Part shown: piece by piece, positions 39,893 to 49,354 of the stretch | Position numbering within the stretch: position 1 is the stretch's first letter | Layout: each line of letters starts with the position of its first letter | Assembly: GCA_963844565.1 (NCBI GenBank) | Contig: CAWJON010000002.1 | Location: 2,119,430-2,183,429 of the forward strand | DNA from: JAFEDN01 sp963844565 | GTDB taxonomy: Bacteria > Pseudomonadota > Gammaproteobacteria > Coxiellales > Coxiellaceae | Length of the DNA: 64,000 nucleotides | Direction of reading: 5' to 3' | Position numbers and translations under genes: made by a program | The notes under the pieces: model-generated | Seen by the model: the letters and a program-made list of their open reading frames with translations, nothing else | The model's database searches: none | Told to the model about the DNA's origin: nothing

Positions 39893-41095
39893 ATGAACAA
39901 ATTGGAACAAGCTTTTACAGAAATACAACGCGGAACAGTTGATCTATTGCAAGAAAAAGATTTATTAGAGAAATTGGAATCTGGAAAACCGTTACGGGTG
40001 AAATTAGGTTTTGATCCGACGGCGCCTGATATCCACTTAGGCCACACCGTGTTAATTAATAAATTACGGGTATTCCAAGAATTAGGTCATCAAGTTTTGT
40101 TTTTGGTCGGCGATTTTACTGCGATGATCGGCGATCCCAGTGGAAAAAGCGCCACACGCAAGCCGTTAGAGAAAGAAGAAGTTATAAAAAACGCCCGTAC
40201 CTATCAAGAACAAATATTTAAAATTTTAGATCCTCAAAAAACTGAAGTTATGTTCAACTCAACCTGGATGAGCACACAATCCGCTGAAGATTTAATCCGT
40301 TTAGCCGCCACGCATACCGTTGCTAGGATGCTAGAACGAGATGACTTTCAGAAAAGATATACTAGCAATGCCCCAATTGCGATACATGAGTTTTTATATC
40401 CACTATTACAAGGATACGATTCAGTCGCCATGCATGCCGATGTTGAATTGGGCGGTACAGATCAAAAATTTAACTTGCTGGTGGGCAGAGAATTGCAAAA
40501 ACATTTTGGCCAAAAACCACAAACGGTAATCACCATGCCTCTTCTGGAGGGGTTAGATGGTGTAAATAAAATGTCTAAATCTTTGGGAAACTATATTGGA
40601 ATTAATGATGACCCTGAACAAATGTTTGGAAAAATCATGTCCATTAGCGATGAGCTGATGTGGCGATATTATTCCCTACTCAGTTTTAAATCTACCCCTG
40701 AGATAGATCGTTTACACCAAGCGATTCACGAAGGAAAAAATCCGCGAGACGTTAAAATTTTATTAGCCAAAGAAATTATCGCACGATTTCATCATCCTAG
40801 TTTGGCTGAAAAAGCGGAACAAGCTTTTATCGAGCGATTTCGCCAAGGTATTTTACCCGACGATTTAGTTGAACAAACCATAAATCTGACCGAAGGCAAT
40901 CAGATGGGAATTGCTCATTTGTTACAAAAAGCAGGTTTGACGTCAGGCACTTCCGAAGGCATGCGTCTCATTGAGCAAGGTGCGGTAAAAATAGACGGCG
41001 AACGTGTGCTTGACAAACATCTATTAATTTCAAATAATGAAACTCATGTTTTTCAAATTGGGAAACGAAAATTTGCCAAAGTTACATTAAAGTAA
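39893..41095 (+). CDS. tyrS: Tyrosyl-tRNA synthetase
   Basis: 400 residues, class I synthetase of the shorter TyrRS type. The HIGH motif appears as HLGH in FDPTAPDIHLGHTVLINKL, and KMSKS is intact in VNKMSKSLGNY. The C-terminal S4 RNA-binding domain (about 330-400) includes LIEQGAVKIDGERV. It charges tRNA-Tyr in the cytoplasm. GAGG precedes the ATG. Confidence 0.96.
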   Translation: MNKLEQAFTEIQRGTVDLLQEKDLLEKLESGKPLRVKLGFDPTAPDIHLGHTVLINKLRVFQELGHQVLFLVGDFTAMIGDPSGKSATRKPLEKEEVIKNARTYQEQIFKILDPQKTEVMFNSTWMSTQSAEDLIRLAATHTVARMLERDDFQKRYTSNAPIAIHEFLYPLLQGYDSVAMHADVELGGTDQKFNLLVGRELQKHFGQKPQTVITMPLLEGLDGVNKMSKSLGNYIGINDDPEQMFGKIMSISDELMWRYYSLLSFKSTPEIDRLHQAIHEGKNPRDVKILLAKEIIARFHHPSLAEKAEQAFIERFRQGILPDDLVEQTINLTEGNQMGIAHLLQKAGLTSGTSEGMRLIEQGAVKIDGERVLDKHLLISNNETHVFQIGKRKFAKVTLK

Positions 41096-41119
41096 TTTTA
41101 CTTTACAAGGAAGGCTACG

Positions 41120-42508
41120 ATGATGTCGAAAAGAATATTTTTAACCATTCTGCTTTGCCTTTGTGTTGTTAGTTGTATGAATCAATCTGTTCTCGAAAAA
41201 AAAATAATAAAAATAGATCAAGATCCTTCACATTATATTACCGCAAACCAAAAAACCCTAAAAATTTCTAATGAACAACTTTCTCAATTAAAAAAGACTT
41301 TTTTAACACTTTATTTCTCTCCGTGGGATAACAATGAAACCGCCACCACCACCTTTGTTCTACAAAAAGTGCAAAAAGATTATGACTATTATTTACAAAA
41401 TCCAGGATTTTCCTTTAATGCTCATACTTTTTCTAAAGAAGATATTAAAAAATTAACCGATAATGGCAGCCTGGAAGATTATCCCAATATCAATCAACCC
41501 GGCATAGTTCTCTCTTTTACCAGCGCCCGAATCATGCCCACCCTGTTACCGTCTTACAATGACCCTTCACTAGCCGGGGAAGGGTATCCTTTTGACAATT
41601 GGATTGCCTCTTTAGTGGCCCCCGGCACACCCGTTCGTATCTTGCAACAATCTAAAGATAAAGTGTGGTATCTAATTAAAACCCCCAGCTTTTATGGTTG
41701 GGTTCCGAGCGAGACCGTTGCTTTAGTGGATGCTGCTTTTATTCAAGAATGGCAAAAATACCCATTCTTGGTTGCTTTACAGGACAATGTTCCTTTAGTA
41801 ACTGAAAATGGAACCCCTGTCTTCTCTATGCGTATCGGCATGCTCTATCCGAATCCAGAAACTAAGGGCGTAAGAAATCAAGTGTTAATGCCCGTTTTGG
41901 GGGCCCAAGGATATGCGCAAACCATCTCCGTTTTCGCCGACTCTTCGGCAACGCATGCATTTCCGATTGAACCCACCGCTGAAAATATCGCCTCGCTCGC
42001 GCAAAACTTTATTGGTTCCCCCTATGGTTGGGGCGGTTTATATCAATTACGGGATTGCTCAGCCACCACCCATGATCTTTTAGCCAACTTTGGATTCTGG
42101 CTCCCCCGTAACTCACTGCAACAGGCACAAGTGGGCGACGTTATTTCTTTGGCTGGGAAAAAACCGTCAGAAAAAAAACGAATTATTTTAGACCAAGGCG
42201 TACCTTTCTTCTCTCTGATTCATTTCCCTGGACACGTTGCCCTCTACATTGGCGATAAAAGTAGAAATCTGTACATATTTCAAGAAATGTGGGGTTTAAA
42301 AACGACAAATTTCCTAGGTCAAGAATCCAGAGCTATATATGGACGCACAGGTATCACGACATTAACTCTCACCAAAGGCTATTTAAACGCCAAAAATACG
42401 CAACTAGAGGCGGCGGATGCTTTAGTCATTTTAAATCCCGACAGTTATTCTGACCCTCAAGCCATCCTCAATAAAATTTGGACAGCCCAGCCCCCAACCA
42501 AGAAATAA
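41120..42508 (+). CDS. Lipoprotein with SH3b domains and NlpC/P60 peptidase domain
   Basis: 462 residues. The signal peptide ends in VVSC (lipidated Cys19). Two bacterial SH3 regions are likely: 150-210 (SLVAPGTPVRILQQSKDKVWYLIKTPSFYGWVPSE) and about 220-290. The C-terminal NlpC/P60 domain has NFIGSPYGWGGLYQLRDCSATTHDLL (catalytic Cys in RDCS) and the His in FPGHVALYIG. Such enzymes cut gamma-D-Glu-diaminopimelate bonds in peptidoglycan recycling. It follows tyrS by 24 bp with an AAGGA site. Confidence 0.87.
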   Translation: MMSKRIFLTILLCLCVVSCMNQSVLEKKIIKIDQDPSHYITANQKTLKISNEQLSQLKKTFLTLYFSPWDNNETATTTFVLQKVQKDYDYYLQNPGFSFNAHTFSKEDIKKLTDNGSLEDYPNINQPGIVLSFTSARIMPTLLPSYNDPSLAGEGYPFDNWIASLVAPGTPVRILQQSKDKVWYLIKTPSFYGWVPSETVALVDAAFIQEWQKYPFLVALQDNVPLVTENGTPVFSMRIGMLYPNPETKGVRNQVLMPVLGAQGYAQTISVFADSSATHAFPIEPTAENIASLAQNFIGSPYGWGGLYQLRDCSATTHDLLANFGFWLPRNSLQQAQVGDVISLAGKKPSEKKRIILDQGVPFFSLIHFPGHVALYIGDKSRNLYIFQEMWGLKTTNFLGQESRAIYGRTGITTLTLTKGYLNAKNTQLEAADALVILNPDSYSDPQAILNKIWTAQPPTKK

Positions 42509-42589
42509 TTATTAAACATCATTAATCTTTGAATTATGAGCAGAAAGCTTGTTGTCTTAACAGAATCCCATATAGCGGGGATATTTCAA

Positions 42590-43225
42590 TAAATATTTGA
42601 TCATGCTGCTGTGCGGTGTAGATTTCGCGGTCTTCTGCGGGAACTGCTGACTATTTTGTTGATGAAAAGCCGCTGCCTGTTAAAATAACATAGTCTTAAT
42701 TAATGTTGATACTTATCCTGGATTAATGCTGCACATTTTCTAGGAGGGCTAGGGATTTTATAAGCTGCAAGGCTCAGCTCAGAGATATTGAACCCGTAAA
42801 CTAGCGGTTCAATGCGACTACTCTGGTGTCAGCAGCCAGAGTTGAAACTCAGTGAATCATTTTTCAGTTTTTAAGAAAAAGTCTGAAATTGTAAATAGTG
42901 ATTCAATGATGAAACCCAAACCTCTGCATAGCCTTATTCAGCGCATCCGCCCCAGCGAGCTTTGCAGCGGGTGTCAGCGGAGGTTTTTGCGCGCGCAACG
43001 TAGCCAATTCGGAAACGAGTTCACGAGGATAAAAGTTCACTTAGCACAATGGCGCTTACGGTAGTATTAAACTCGCTATTGATGGCGAAGCGAGCACGGA
43101 AAAACCTCCGCTGACGGGCCCCGCAACGCCAATCCCGCGAGCAGGCGGATGTCGCTGAATAAGGCGGAGTGGGTCTAAAAATTCGATATCTACATCGCAC
43201 AGCAGCAGCATGATCAAAAAATTAT
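42590..43225. mobile_element. Nested inverted-repeat element (MITE-like), no intact gene
   Basis: Outer inverted ends: 42598-42630 (TTGATCATGCTGCTG...TGTAGAT) and 43183-43216 as its reverse complement, differing by one extra CTG. An inner inverted pair lies at 42932-42992 and about 43093-43165 (TTATTCAGCG-CATCCGCC ... TCAGCGGAGGTTTTT). In addition ATTGAACC...GGTTCAAT forms a hairpin near 42790-42815. Short frames here are broken by the symmetry. The inner unit recurs at the window's right edge. It looks like a non-autonomous repeat; no transposase is visible. Confidence 0.6.
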
Positions 43226-43300
43226 TTTCAAATAAATATTGAACATTGTTCAAAATAGTGTTATGATGCTTTTAGTTTAAATAAATAACAGGATAAAACC

Positions 43301-43891
43301 ATGAAAAAAGTATTACTGACCTCCTTAATCCCTTTATTCGTATTTGGCGCCCAATATGCGATGGCAAGCAGCCTAACAACCCAACCGCAACCGTTAACCC
43401 CTTGGAACGAACATACGGGTTTTTATACTGAAATAAATGCCGGGCCCAATTTATATGCCGGTGTGTTAATATCTGGAGACAGCACATTTTCTTCCTCGGG
43501 ATTCCAGGGAGCAGGCTGGAACGCCAATTTGGGTTACTTCTTTAACCACAATTTTGCTATGGAAGCTGGTTTTATGCAGAACTATGCTAAATTCGATCTG
43601 GACCAAGGTGATAACTTAAGTGGGCATACTAACATGCCTTATATCACCACCCGATTTTCGGTACCAATGGGCGATCAATTTTCCTTTATAGCCAAGGTCG
43701 GCTTAATGGATGTTTGGGTGACCGATGACACTGACAAAGAAAATACCAGTAGCCTAATTTTGCCATTTACAGGAGTGGGAATTAGTTACGCCATCACGCC
43801 CAAACTAGAAGCCAGCGTCCAATATCAAGGCGCACTGTATGGAGTCGTCAATTTGGGCTTGTTAAGTGTAGGCCTCACCTACCATTTCTAA
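43301..43891 (+). CDS. Small outer-membrane beta-barrel protein
   Basis: 196 residues: signal peptide cleaved near YAMA-SS (about residue 23), then an eight-strand-like barrel of the OmpA-transmembrane/Opa type: GFYTEINAGPNLYAGVL, GWNANLGYFFNHNFAMEAGFM, FSFIAKVGLMDVW, and a closing strand LGLLSVGLTYHF with the C-terminal Phe. Unrelated in detail to the three barrels at 1-4.5 kb. The ATG follows an AGGAT site; a patatin gene starts 17 bp after its stop. Confidence 0.8.
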   Translation: MKKVLLTSLIPLFVFGAQYAMASSLTTQPQPLTPWNEHTGFYTEINAGPNLYAGVLISGDSTFSSSGFQGAGWNANLGYFFNHNFAMEAGFMQNYAKFDLDQGDNLSGHTNMPYITTRFSVPMGDQFSFIAKVGLMDVWVTDDTDKENTSSLILPFTGVGISYAITPKLEASVQYQGALYGVVNLGLLSVGLTYHF

Positions 43892-43907
43892 ATAAGGATA
43901 AGGGAAA

Positions 43908-44807
43908 ATGCGAAGACAACTATTTTTTAAAATACTCATTATTCTGGCCGGGGTTTGCTTTTCTCTGTGCTCGTCAGCCTCCCCGGTCCGTGTTGCCTTA
44001 GTCTTAGGTAGTGGGGGAGCCAGAGGCTACGCCCATATCGGCGTCATTCAAGAACTCGAACGGGCTGGCGTACCTATCGATTTAATCGTTGGCGCCAGCT
44101 CGGGCAGTTTAATTGGCGCTCTCTATGCCGATTCCGGTAATGCCGCTCAATTAGAACAGATAATGCTCAGCACTAACTTACGTACTTTTCTCGATATCAG
44201 CCTGCTTCCAGGACAAGGTGGCGTGATTACCGGCTCCAGCGAACAAAAATTTTTAGCAGCCAACTTACAAGCCAAGGATTTTGCAGATTTAAAAATTCCT
44301 CTCGTCGTAGTGGCTACTAATCTTCAAACCGGAGAAGCCGTGACCCTCTCCTCAGGACCACTCCTTCCGGCAATCCATGCTTCTACTGCACTACCCGGAT
44401 TGGTGCGACCGGTTCATTTAAATAATCTGATCTTAATTGATGGGGGGGTAGCAGAACCCATACCGGTAGCAATTGCGAAACGTTATCATCCACAAGTCAT
44501 TATCGCCATCAATGTGAGCTCTTCTCTACCTGATCAGCCGCCCACCCTGGCTTATGGCATTTATAAATCCGCCAATCTAATTATGTGGCAGCGCTTCTCA
44601 AATTATTCAGCGCAAGGTGCGGATTTCATCATAAAACCTAAGGTAGGCCAAATCGGTACCTTTGCCTTGCAAGAAAAAAAATATCTAATTACAGTAGGAG
44701 CTGAGGCAGCAAACCAATCTTTGCCGAAAATTATGAAACTTTTACAACAACACCACATTCCTTTAAATAAAGAAGCAACTACACATGGCACGCAGAAAAG
44801 ACCATAG
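43908..44807 (+). CDS. Patatin-like phospholipase (RssA/YchK type)
   Basis: 299 residues with an N-terminal signal peptide (to about SSASP, residue 26). The oxyanion Gly-rich loop LGSGGARGYAHIGV, nucleophile elbow GASSG (GXSXG) and the catalytic Asp in DGGVAEPIPV form the Ser-Asp dyad. It hydrolyses phospholipids or acts on outer-membrane lipids; in intracellular bacteria this family includes effectors, but the signal peptide here points to a periplasmic or exported enzyme. The 3' end overlaps the TetR gene by 23 bp. Confidence 0.85.
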   Translation: MRRQLFFKILIILAGVCFSLCSSASPVRVALVLGSGGARGYAHIGVIQELERAGVPIDLIVGASSGSLIGALYADSGNAAQLEQIMLSTNLRTFLDISLLPGQGGVITGSSEQKFLAANLQAKDFADLKIPLVVVATNLQTGEAVTLSSGPLLPAIHASTALPGLVRPVHLNNLILIDGGVAEPIPVAIAKRYHPQVIIAINVSSSLPDQPPTLAYGIYKSANLIMWQRFSNYSAQGADFIIKPKVGQIGTFALQEKKYLITVGAEAANQSLPKIMKLLQQHHIPLNKEATTHGTQKRP

Positions 44808-45357
44808 TCGAGAAGAACTTAAGACGCTGGCTATTCAAGCAGGACTCACTATTCTGCAGGAAGAAGGACTGATGGCCTTATCGGCTCGCGCGATTGCTAA
44901 AAAAATTGGTTACACAGTTGGAACCTTATATAACGTTTTTGAAAATTTCGACGAGATTGTTTTATATTTAAATGCAGAAACTATGGCAGCCATGAGCGAC
45001 GCCTTTAATCAAGAAACAGATATCTTCCGCTTAACTGATATTTATATTCATTTTGCTCATACTCACTCAGAATCTTGGCGATTATTGTTTGAATTTAAAA
45101 GGTCCAACGAAATTTTACCGTTATGGTACAGCAAAAAAATTGAAGTGCTATTTGTTTTTGTCGAAAAAGCTTTATTACCCTACGTCGATTATTCTAACAT
45201 CATGGCCTCTATGGCCGCTAAAGTACTATGGGCCAGCTTATATGGTATTTGTTTTTTATCTATAAATGGAAAATTGAATATTATTTTAGGCGAAACTGTC
45301 CATACCATCGGAAAATCTTTAGTAGAGAATTATTTATCTGGGATGATGAGAAAATAG
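44785..45357 (+). CDS. TetR-family transcriptional regulator
   Basis: 190 residues. N-terminal HTH: REELKTLAIQAGLTILQEEGLMALSARAIAKKIGYTVGTLYNVFENFDEIV, the classic TetR DNA-binding pattern. The C-terminal helical ligand domain is typical of the TetR_C 13-like group. Overlapping translation with the patatin gene suggests it controls that operon or the barrel gene upstream, which is inference. Convergent 24-bp overlap with the DUF72 gene. Confidence 0.88.
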   Translation: MARRKDHSREELKTLAIQAGLTILQEEGLMALSARAIAKKIGYTVGTLYNVFENFDEIVLYLNAETMAAMSDAFNQETDIFRLTDIYIHFAHTHSESWRLLFEFKRSNEILPLWYSKKIEVLFVFVEKALLPYVDYSNIMASMAAKVLWASLYGICFLSINGKLNIILGETVHTIGKSLVENYLSGMMRK

Positions 45358-46080
45358 CATCTTCTGCAAATCTAAAGCATTTTGTGTGGCATAAGCTCGA
45401 TAATCGTTATTAAAAAATATATACACTGCTTTTGCACCTCGTTTTGATAAATTTCGCGCATAGTCAGCAATTTCCAACAACTCTTCATGCGAATAATTCG
45501 AGACATATAATCGACTCCGACCGTGCAAACGAATATAAGCGGTTTGACTGGTTAACCATTTTTGGAAAGTAAATTTCGGCGAATCAATATCGCAAAAAAT
45601 CACATTTAATGATTCTAATAAATCTCTGGTTTCTGTCGTGAACCAATGCTGGTTTCTGAATTCAACCGCGACTTGACTGCGATGTCGAAAGCATTTTAAC
45701 GCTTGTTTTAAGCGGTCCAAATCATAGGGCATATTCGGTGGCAGTTGTAATAGAATAACGCCCAATTTTTCTTTTAACCAAGAGGCTGAAGTTTCACAGC
45801 GCTTAATAGAATCGGCGACATCATATAAATATTTTCGATGGGTAATATAACGCGAACCTTTCACCACATAATGAAAATTCTCTGGAACTTCATCATACCA
45901 ATGTTTAAAAGTTTTTTCTGGGAAGGACCGATAAAAAGTAGCATTAATTTCAACAGCATTGAAATGAAGAGCATAATAATTCAGCCATTGATTTTTAGGT
46001 AAATCACGTGGATAAAAATGGCCATTCCAATGTGGATAAGTCCATCCTGAAGTCCCGATATAGAAATGGGTTTTATTCAT
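45334..46080 (-). CDS. DUF72 family protein (YecE-like)
   Basis: 248 residues, TIM-barrel-like. FYIGTSGWTYPHWNGHFYP, then NAVEINATFYRSFPEKTFKHW and GVILLQLPPNMPYDLDRL, EFRNQHWF and AYIRLHGR are the DUF72 signatures. It is common in bacteria; the biochemical role is unknown. It ends inside the convergent TetR gene and starts 10 bp after the stop of the upstream membrane-protein gene. Confidence 0.9.
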   Translation of the reverse strand: MNKTHFYIGTSGWTYPHWNGHFYPRDLPKNQWLNYYALHFNAVEINATFYRSFPEKTFKHWYDEVPENFHYVVKGSRYITHRKYLYDVADSIKRCETSASWLKEKLGVILLQLPPNMPYDLDRLKQALKCFRHRSQVAVEFRNQHWFTTETRDLLESLNVIFCDIDSPKFTFQKWLTSQTAYIRLHGRSRLYVSNYSHEELLEIADYARNLSKRGAKAVYIFFNNDYRAYATQNALDLQKMLFSHHPR

Positions 46081-46089
46081 CGTTAATAA

Positions 46090-46857
46090 CTAAACAATTT
46101 TCGGCTCCAGTTGCTTAAGTAAAGACGCTTCTGATTCCGCATCTGATAATACAGAGTACTTACTCTTATCCCGACAAAAAGCCAAACCAGTATAAATTAT
46201 TAATGGTAAAGCAATAAGGAGGCACCAACAAGTACCGCCGAAATAACTCCATTCTATTGCCAAAGGATGAAAGACGAGATCATCTGCTAATTTAGCCCCT
46301 TGAAAGAGTCCAATACTTATCCACAAAGGCCAAGCTTTCACGTCGGCTCGTGAATATAATAAAAAAATGGCCATAAGCAAGTGAAAAGGAATTAACAACA
46401 CTAAATGGCGTAAGGAACATTGCGGGCTGAATATTAAAATGTATAACATCAACGCTGACCATTCTATTACTATAATTCCCCGCTCCTTCCCCCGATCAGC
46501 AATCATGTCTGGCTTTCTGAAGAAAAAAGGAATCTTTTGCTTCTGATAAATCCCTGCAACGATCAGCAAAACAATTAATGCAATCAATCCACTTATTGAC
46601 GTCATCACAAAAGCTAAGAATGGCGGATAAATATATTGACCATTACTGGTTTTATAAATATTTTCATCCATAAGTAGAGATTTTTCCGCATCGAAAAAAA
46701 CAGAAAAGTCACCGTAAAAATTAGAATGATTCGGTAAGATTAATTGGGAGTAAAGGTAGGAAAGATAAAAAAGCATTAAAGCAGAGCCTAAAAACGTGAG
46801 CAGTTTATAAAAAAAGTTAACAGAACACCAATTATATATTGATTTGAATTGGCTCAT
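46090..46857 (-). CDS. Polytopic membrane protein, possibly shortened GT87-type
   Basis: 255 residues from the ATG at 46857 (MSQFKSIYNW); a GTG at 46926 would extend it by 23 residues. It has about six hydrophobic segments. The first periplasmic loop (GDFSVFFDAEKSLLMDENIYKTSNGQYIYPPFLAF) resembles the Asp and YxYPP motif of GT87/DUF2029 polyprenyl-sugar transferases. These are normally near 400 residues, so here internal membrane helices may have been lost. Activity is uncertain. Confidence 0.5.
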   Translation of the reverse strand: MSQFKSIYNWCSVNFFYKLLTFLGSALMLFYLSYLYSQLILPNHSNFYGDFSVFFDAEKSLLMDENIYKTSNGQYIYPPFLAFVMTSISGLIALIVLLIVAGIYQKQKIPFFFRKPDMIADRGKERGIIVIEWSALMLYILIFSPQCSLRHLVLLIPFHLLMAIFLLYSRADVKAWPLWISIGLFQGAKLADDLVFHPLAIEWSYFGGTCWCLLIALPLIIYTGLAFCRDKSKYSVLSDAESEASLLKQLEPKIV

Positions 46858-46950
46858 AACATTTCCAGCTTTTGACCCTATGAATTGACTTTTAATATAA
46901 TATACTACCTGAATATTTTTTTCCACACATTACTTATTCAATTTGTGATT

Positions 46951-46985
46951 AAAAAATAGCAGCTCCCTATTAATAGGAGCTGCTA
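46951..46985 (-). terminator. Terminator downstream of the 151-residue gene
   Basis: Stem TAGCAGCTCC/GGAGCTGCTA (46957-46966 with 46976-46985), followed on the minus strand by six T (46951-46956). It lies 17 bp beyond the stop of the gene ending at 47002. Confidence 0.8.
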
Positions 46986-47001
46986 GAATAATCATTAAAT
47001 T

Positions 47002-47457
47002 TCACTGGCTTAATTCTACTGAATTCGGCAATCTAAACGTTTGGGCTTCTTGAAGGTACTGTTGGAACAGTTGATCAATCGCCGCCTCTATATTAGGAAC
47101 CCTGTGAGGAATAGATGCACCATAAGAAGGCCCATAAAAGGTTTCGGCAGCAATTCTCTTGCCGAGAGCTTCTATGACTTGAGGAGAAGTTTGATAGATT
47201 TTCTCGACAATTACAGTACTTAATTTTCCTTTTAAATCTCCATCTACCTTAGCTTCACCTACTTTAACCACCAATTCAGACACAGAATTAGATTGTTTTA
47301 AATCTTTAACAAAAGATATCATTTTTTCTCGATCTGATTTCCCCAACAAACTATGCGTAAACCAATAACTTTTACTTTTTTCTGCCAAAAATCCTTCAGA
47401 AATTTCTACAATTGAATCTCTAGCTTTGCCTGTTTGCAATTCGTCAAAATGTTTCAT
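47002..47457 (-). CDS. Unrecognised small soluble protein
   Basis: 151 residues, predicted helical, no signal peptide or membrane segment, mixed charge. The segment FYGPSYGASIPHRVPNIEAAIDQLFQQYLQEAQTF near the C-terminus has no match I can name. It is flanked by a good terminator and a GAGGTG-type site upstream, so it looks like an expressed monocistronic gene. Function unknown. Confidence 0.55.
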   Translation of the reverse strand: MKHFDELQTGKARDSIVEISEGFLAEKSKSYWFTHSLLGKSDREKMISFVKDLKQSNSVSELVVKVGEAKVDGDLKGKLSTVIVEKIYQTSPQVIEALGKRIAAETFYGPSYGASIPHRVPNIEAAIDQLFQQYLQEAQTFRLPNSVELSQ

Positions 47458-47645
47458 AATTCACCTCTTATAATATTAACACTGTTATTAGCTTATTCTG
47501 ATTATCTGAGCGTGATAAGAACCCAGCAGGAAAAAGTTAATTTACTGGCATCAACAATAAAAGCAAAATAATACGTCATCCCCGGATATCAGATCGGATC
47601 CGGCACAAGCTGGTGAATAATCAAGATTGTCTTAGTTTCTTGGTG

Positions 47646-48653
47646 TCAGCGAATCTTTTCATACAAATAGGTTTTAAATTGTGTTACATCTACGTTTAAA
47701 ATAACGGTCACCGGACTTCCTTCTTTACAAATGGTCAGTGCCCCGGCTTCGCCGGGGTTTCTGCTTTTATTCACACAAAGATTTAATTGATACGAATTTA
47801 AAATAATATCAGAATGAATATATGCAACTGTGGCAAGTGGATCCCAAAAGAAATCAAGATTATTTTGAATATGTTGTAGCTCCCATAATTTGTTATAGAC
47901 GTTTTGATAAAAATCAGCCACTTTGTTGCTGCTGTTTTGCAGCGCGTACAAAACATCCCAACTGATAATCGGTACTGAATTAGTAACATCTAATGGAAAC
48001 AATGTAAGATCAAAGTGAGCTTTTAAAATAACATCAAACGAATCAGGATCTAAATAAATATTCCATTCAGCCTTACTGGGTAGCTTATCTAGCGCATTAC
48101 CCTCAACATAAATTGCTCCACCCATCATATAAACCTTACCAATTCTGGATATGACTTCCGGGTGTTGCGTAATAACAGAGGCAAGAATAGTTGATGTCCC
48201 CAGAAGAATTAAATCAGTTTTTTTCCGGCTTTTTAATTGCTGGTAAAGAATATTTTCAGCAGAATCTTGCAAATTCAGCACACCATTTTGCTCCGTTAAC
48301 GGAATACCTAAAAGAGTATCCATTTGGTGTCTAAATTCAGGAGAAGGTCCGCGTCCACTTTTAGATTTAGTCATCCCACAACTGATCACAGTGCGTTGGT
48401 ATTTCTTACCACCTAAAGCCAAAAGCTTGGCGGCATTATTAGCGCCGTAGTAATTCGGAGGCTCACAGCTGGATGCGCCATTATTATCAACTAGGATGGC
48501 TGCGATAGGTATTTGATTAGCAACAAGATAAGTTAACGATAGCCAATCATCATAAGCCATATCCGTATCCACAATAAGAGGATTAGCCATTGCTGGATTC
48601 AGGTAAAAACTGCTGATAACCACTAAAGCAATTAAACATTTTAATCGTTTCAT
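47646..48653 (-). CDS. Exported inosine-uridine nucleoside hydrolase-like protein
   Basis: 335 residues. Signal peptide to AMA (about residue 23), then IVDTDMAYDDWLSLTYL, where DTDxxxDD is the calcium and ribose-binding Asp cluster of IUNH enzymes. GTSTILASVITQHPEV, GKVYMMGGAIYVEGN, and AEWNIYLDPDSFDVIL (N and D ligands) follow in family order. It would split nucleosides in the periplasm or outside the cell, useful for scavenging host purines and pyrimidines. It ends next to an uninformative spacer and starts 7 bp after the neighbouring gene. Confidence 0.85.
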   Translation of the reverse strand: MKRLKCLIALVVISSFYLNPAMANPLIVDTDMAYDDWLSLTYLVANQIPIAAILVDNNGASSCEPPNYYGANNAAKLLALGGKKYQRTVISCGMTKSKSGRGPSPEFRHQMDTLLGIPLTEQNGVLNLQDSAENILYQQLKSRKKTDLILLGTSTILASVITQHPEVISRIGKVYMMGGAIYVEGNALDKLPSKAEWNIYLDPDSFDVILKAHFDLTLFPLDVTNSVPIISWDVLYALQNSSNKVADFYQNVYNKLWELQHIQNNLDFFWDPLATVAYIHSDIILNSYQLNLCVNKSRNPGEAGALTICKEGSPVTVILNVDVTQFKTYLYEKIR

Positions 48654-48659
48654 GGCACA

Positions 48660-49262
48660 CTAGTCATCTAATCCCTTGCCCTTGAGGATTTTAGGCATAC
48701 ATTTTTCAACTCTTGACATCCGAGTTTTAGATTGTTTGGCTGCAGAAAAATATAGCAGGTAGGCTTTTTGTCGTCCTGGCGTCAGTGCATCAAATGCTGT
48801 TTTTAAGGCAGAGATTTCATTTAACCTATTTTGAAATTCTTCAGGAACGGCGAATTCCAAAGTTTTTTTAAAATTCACTGTTAAACCTGCTTTTTCCACT
48901 TCAATGGCGTCATCAATATAGGTTTTTAGGATAGACTCCATTTCCTCTATTTTTCGAATATCTGTAAAGCGAATCTGTCGCGCCGCCTGCACAGTTTCCG
49001 TTTGTTTGATGAGCATATTACTGGCGTCTTTTAATAACACACCTTTAAAAAACAACAATGCACAGTATTTCTTAAACCCATGGATTAAAACGACATTAGT
49101 CTTATTAAACGTGTAGCAAGGCACTCCCCACTTCAATTCTTCAGTCAACCCACAGCTAAGAACAATCATCCTCAATTTTTCAAATTCTTTCTGCCACTTT
49201 TTGGCTTTATTTAAAAATGCATCAACTTTAGAATTCATTTTAATTTTTATCATAATTTGCAT
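48660..49262 (-). CDS. YdeI-family protein (DUF1801 plus OmdA-like domain)
   Basis: 200 residues. The N-terminal DUF1801 portion has LKWGVPCYTFNKTNVVLIHGFKKYCALLFFKG. The C-terminal part has VPEEFQNRLNEISALKTAFDALTPGRQKAYLLYFSAAKQSKTRMSRVEKCMPKIL, the bacteriocin-protection OmdA/YdeI type. The role is poorly defined; some relatives affect peptide resistance. Alternative starts at codons 4 and 9 are possible, as there is no clear ribosome-binding site. Confidence 0.8.
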   Translation of the reverse strand: MQIMIKIKMNSKVDAFLNKAKKWQKEFEKLRMIVLSCGLTEELKWGVPCYTFNKTNVVLIHGFKKYCALLFFKGVLLKDASNMLIKQTETVQAARQIRFTDIRKIEEMESILKTYIDDAIEVEKAGLTVNFKKTLEFAVPEEFQNRLNEISALKTAFDALTPGRQKAYLLYFSAAKQSKTRMSRVEKCMPKILKGKGLDD

Positions 49263-49354
49263 TCTGATTGGTAAAGGATTTATAATTGTAGCGCGACGCC
49301 AAGGTGCTAGAACACCCGGGCATCGCTGACCAACATTAACAACATGGAGTTAAC

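Noticed and set aside
42852..43253. Short frames on both strands between the NlpC/P60 gene and the small barrel gene
   Set aside because: They follow the inverted repeats of the mobile element, have no ribosome-binding sites and no protein-like composition.
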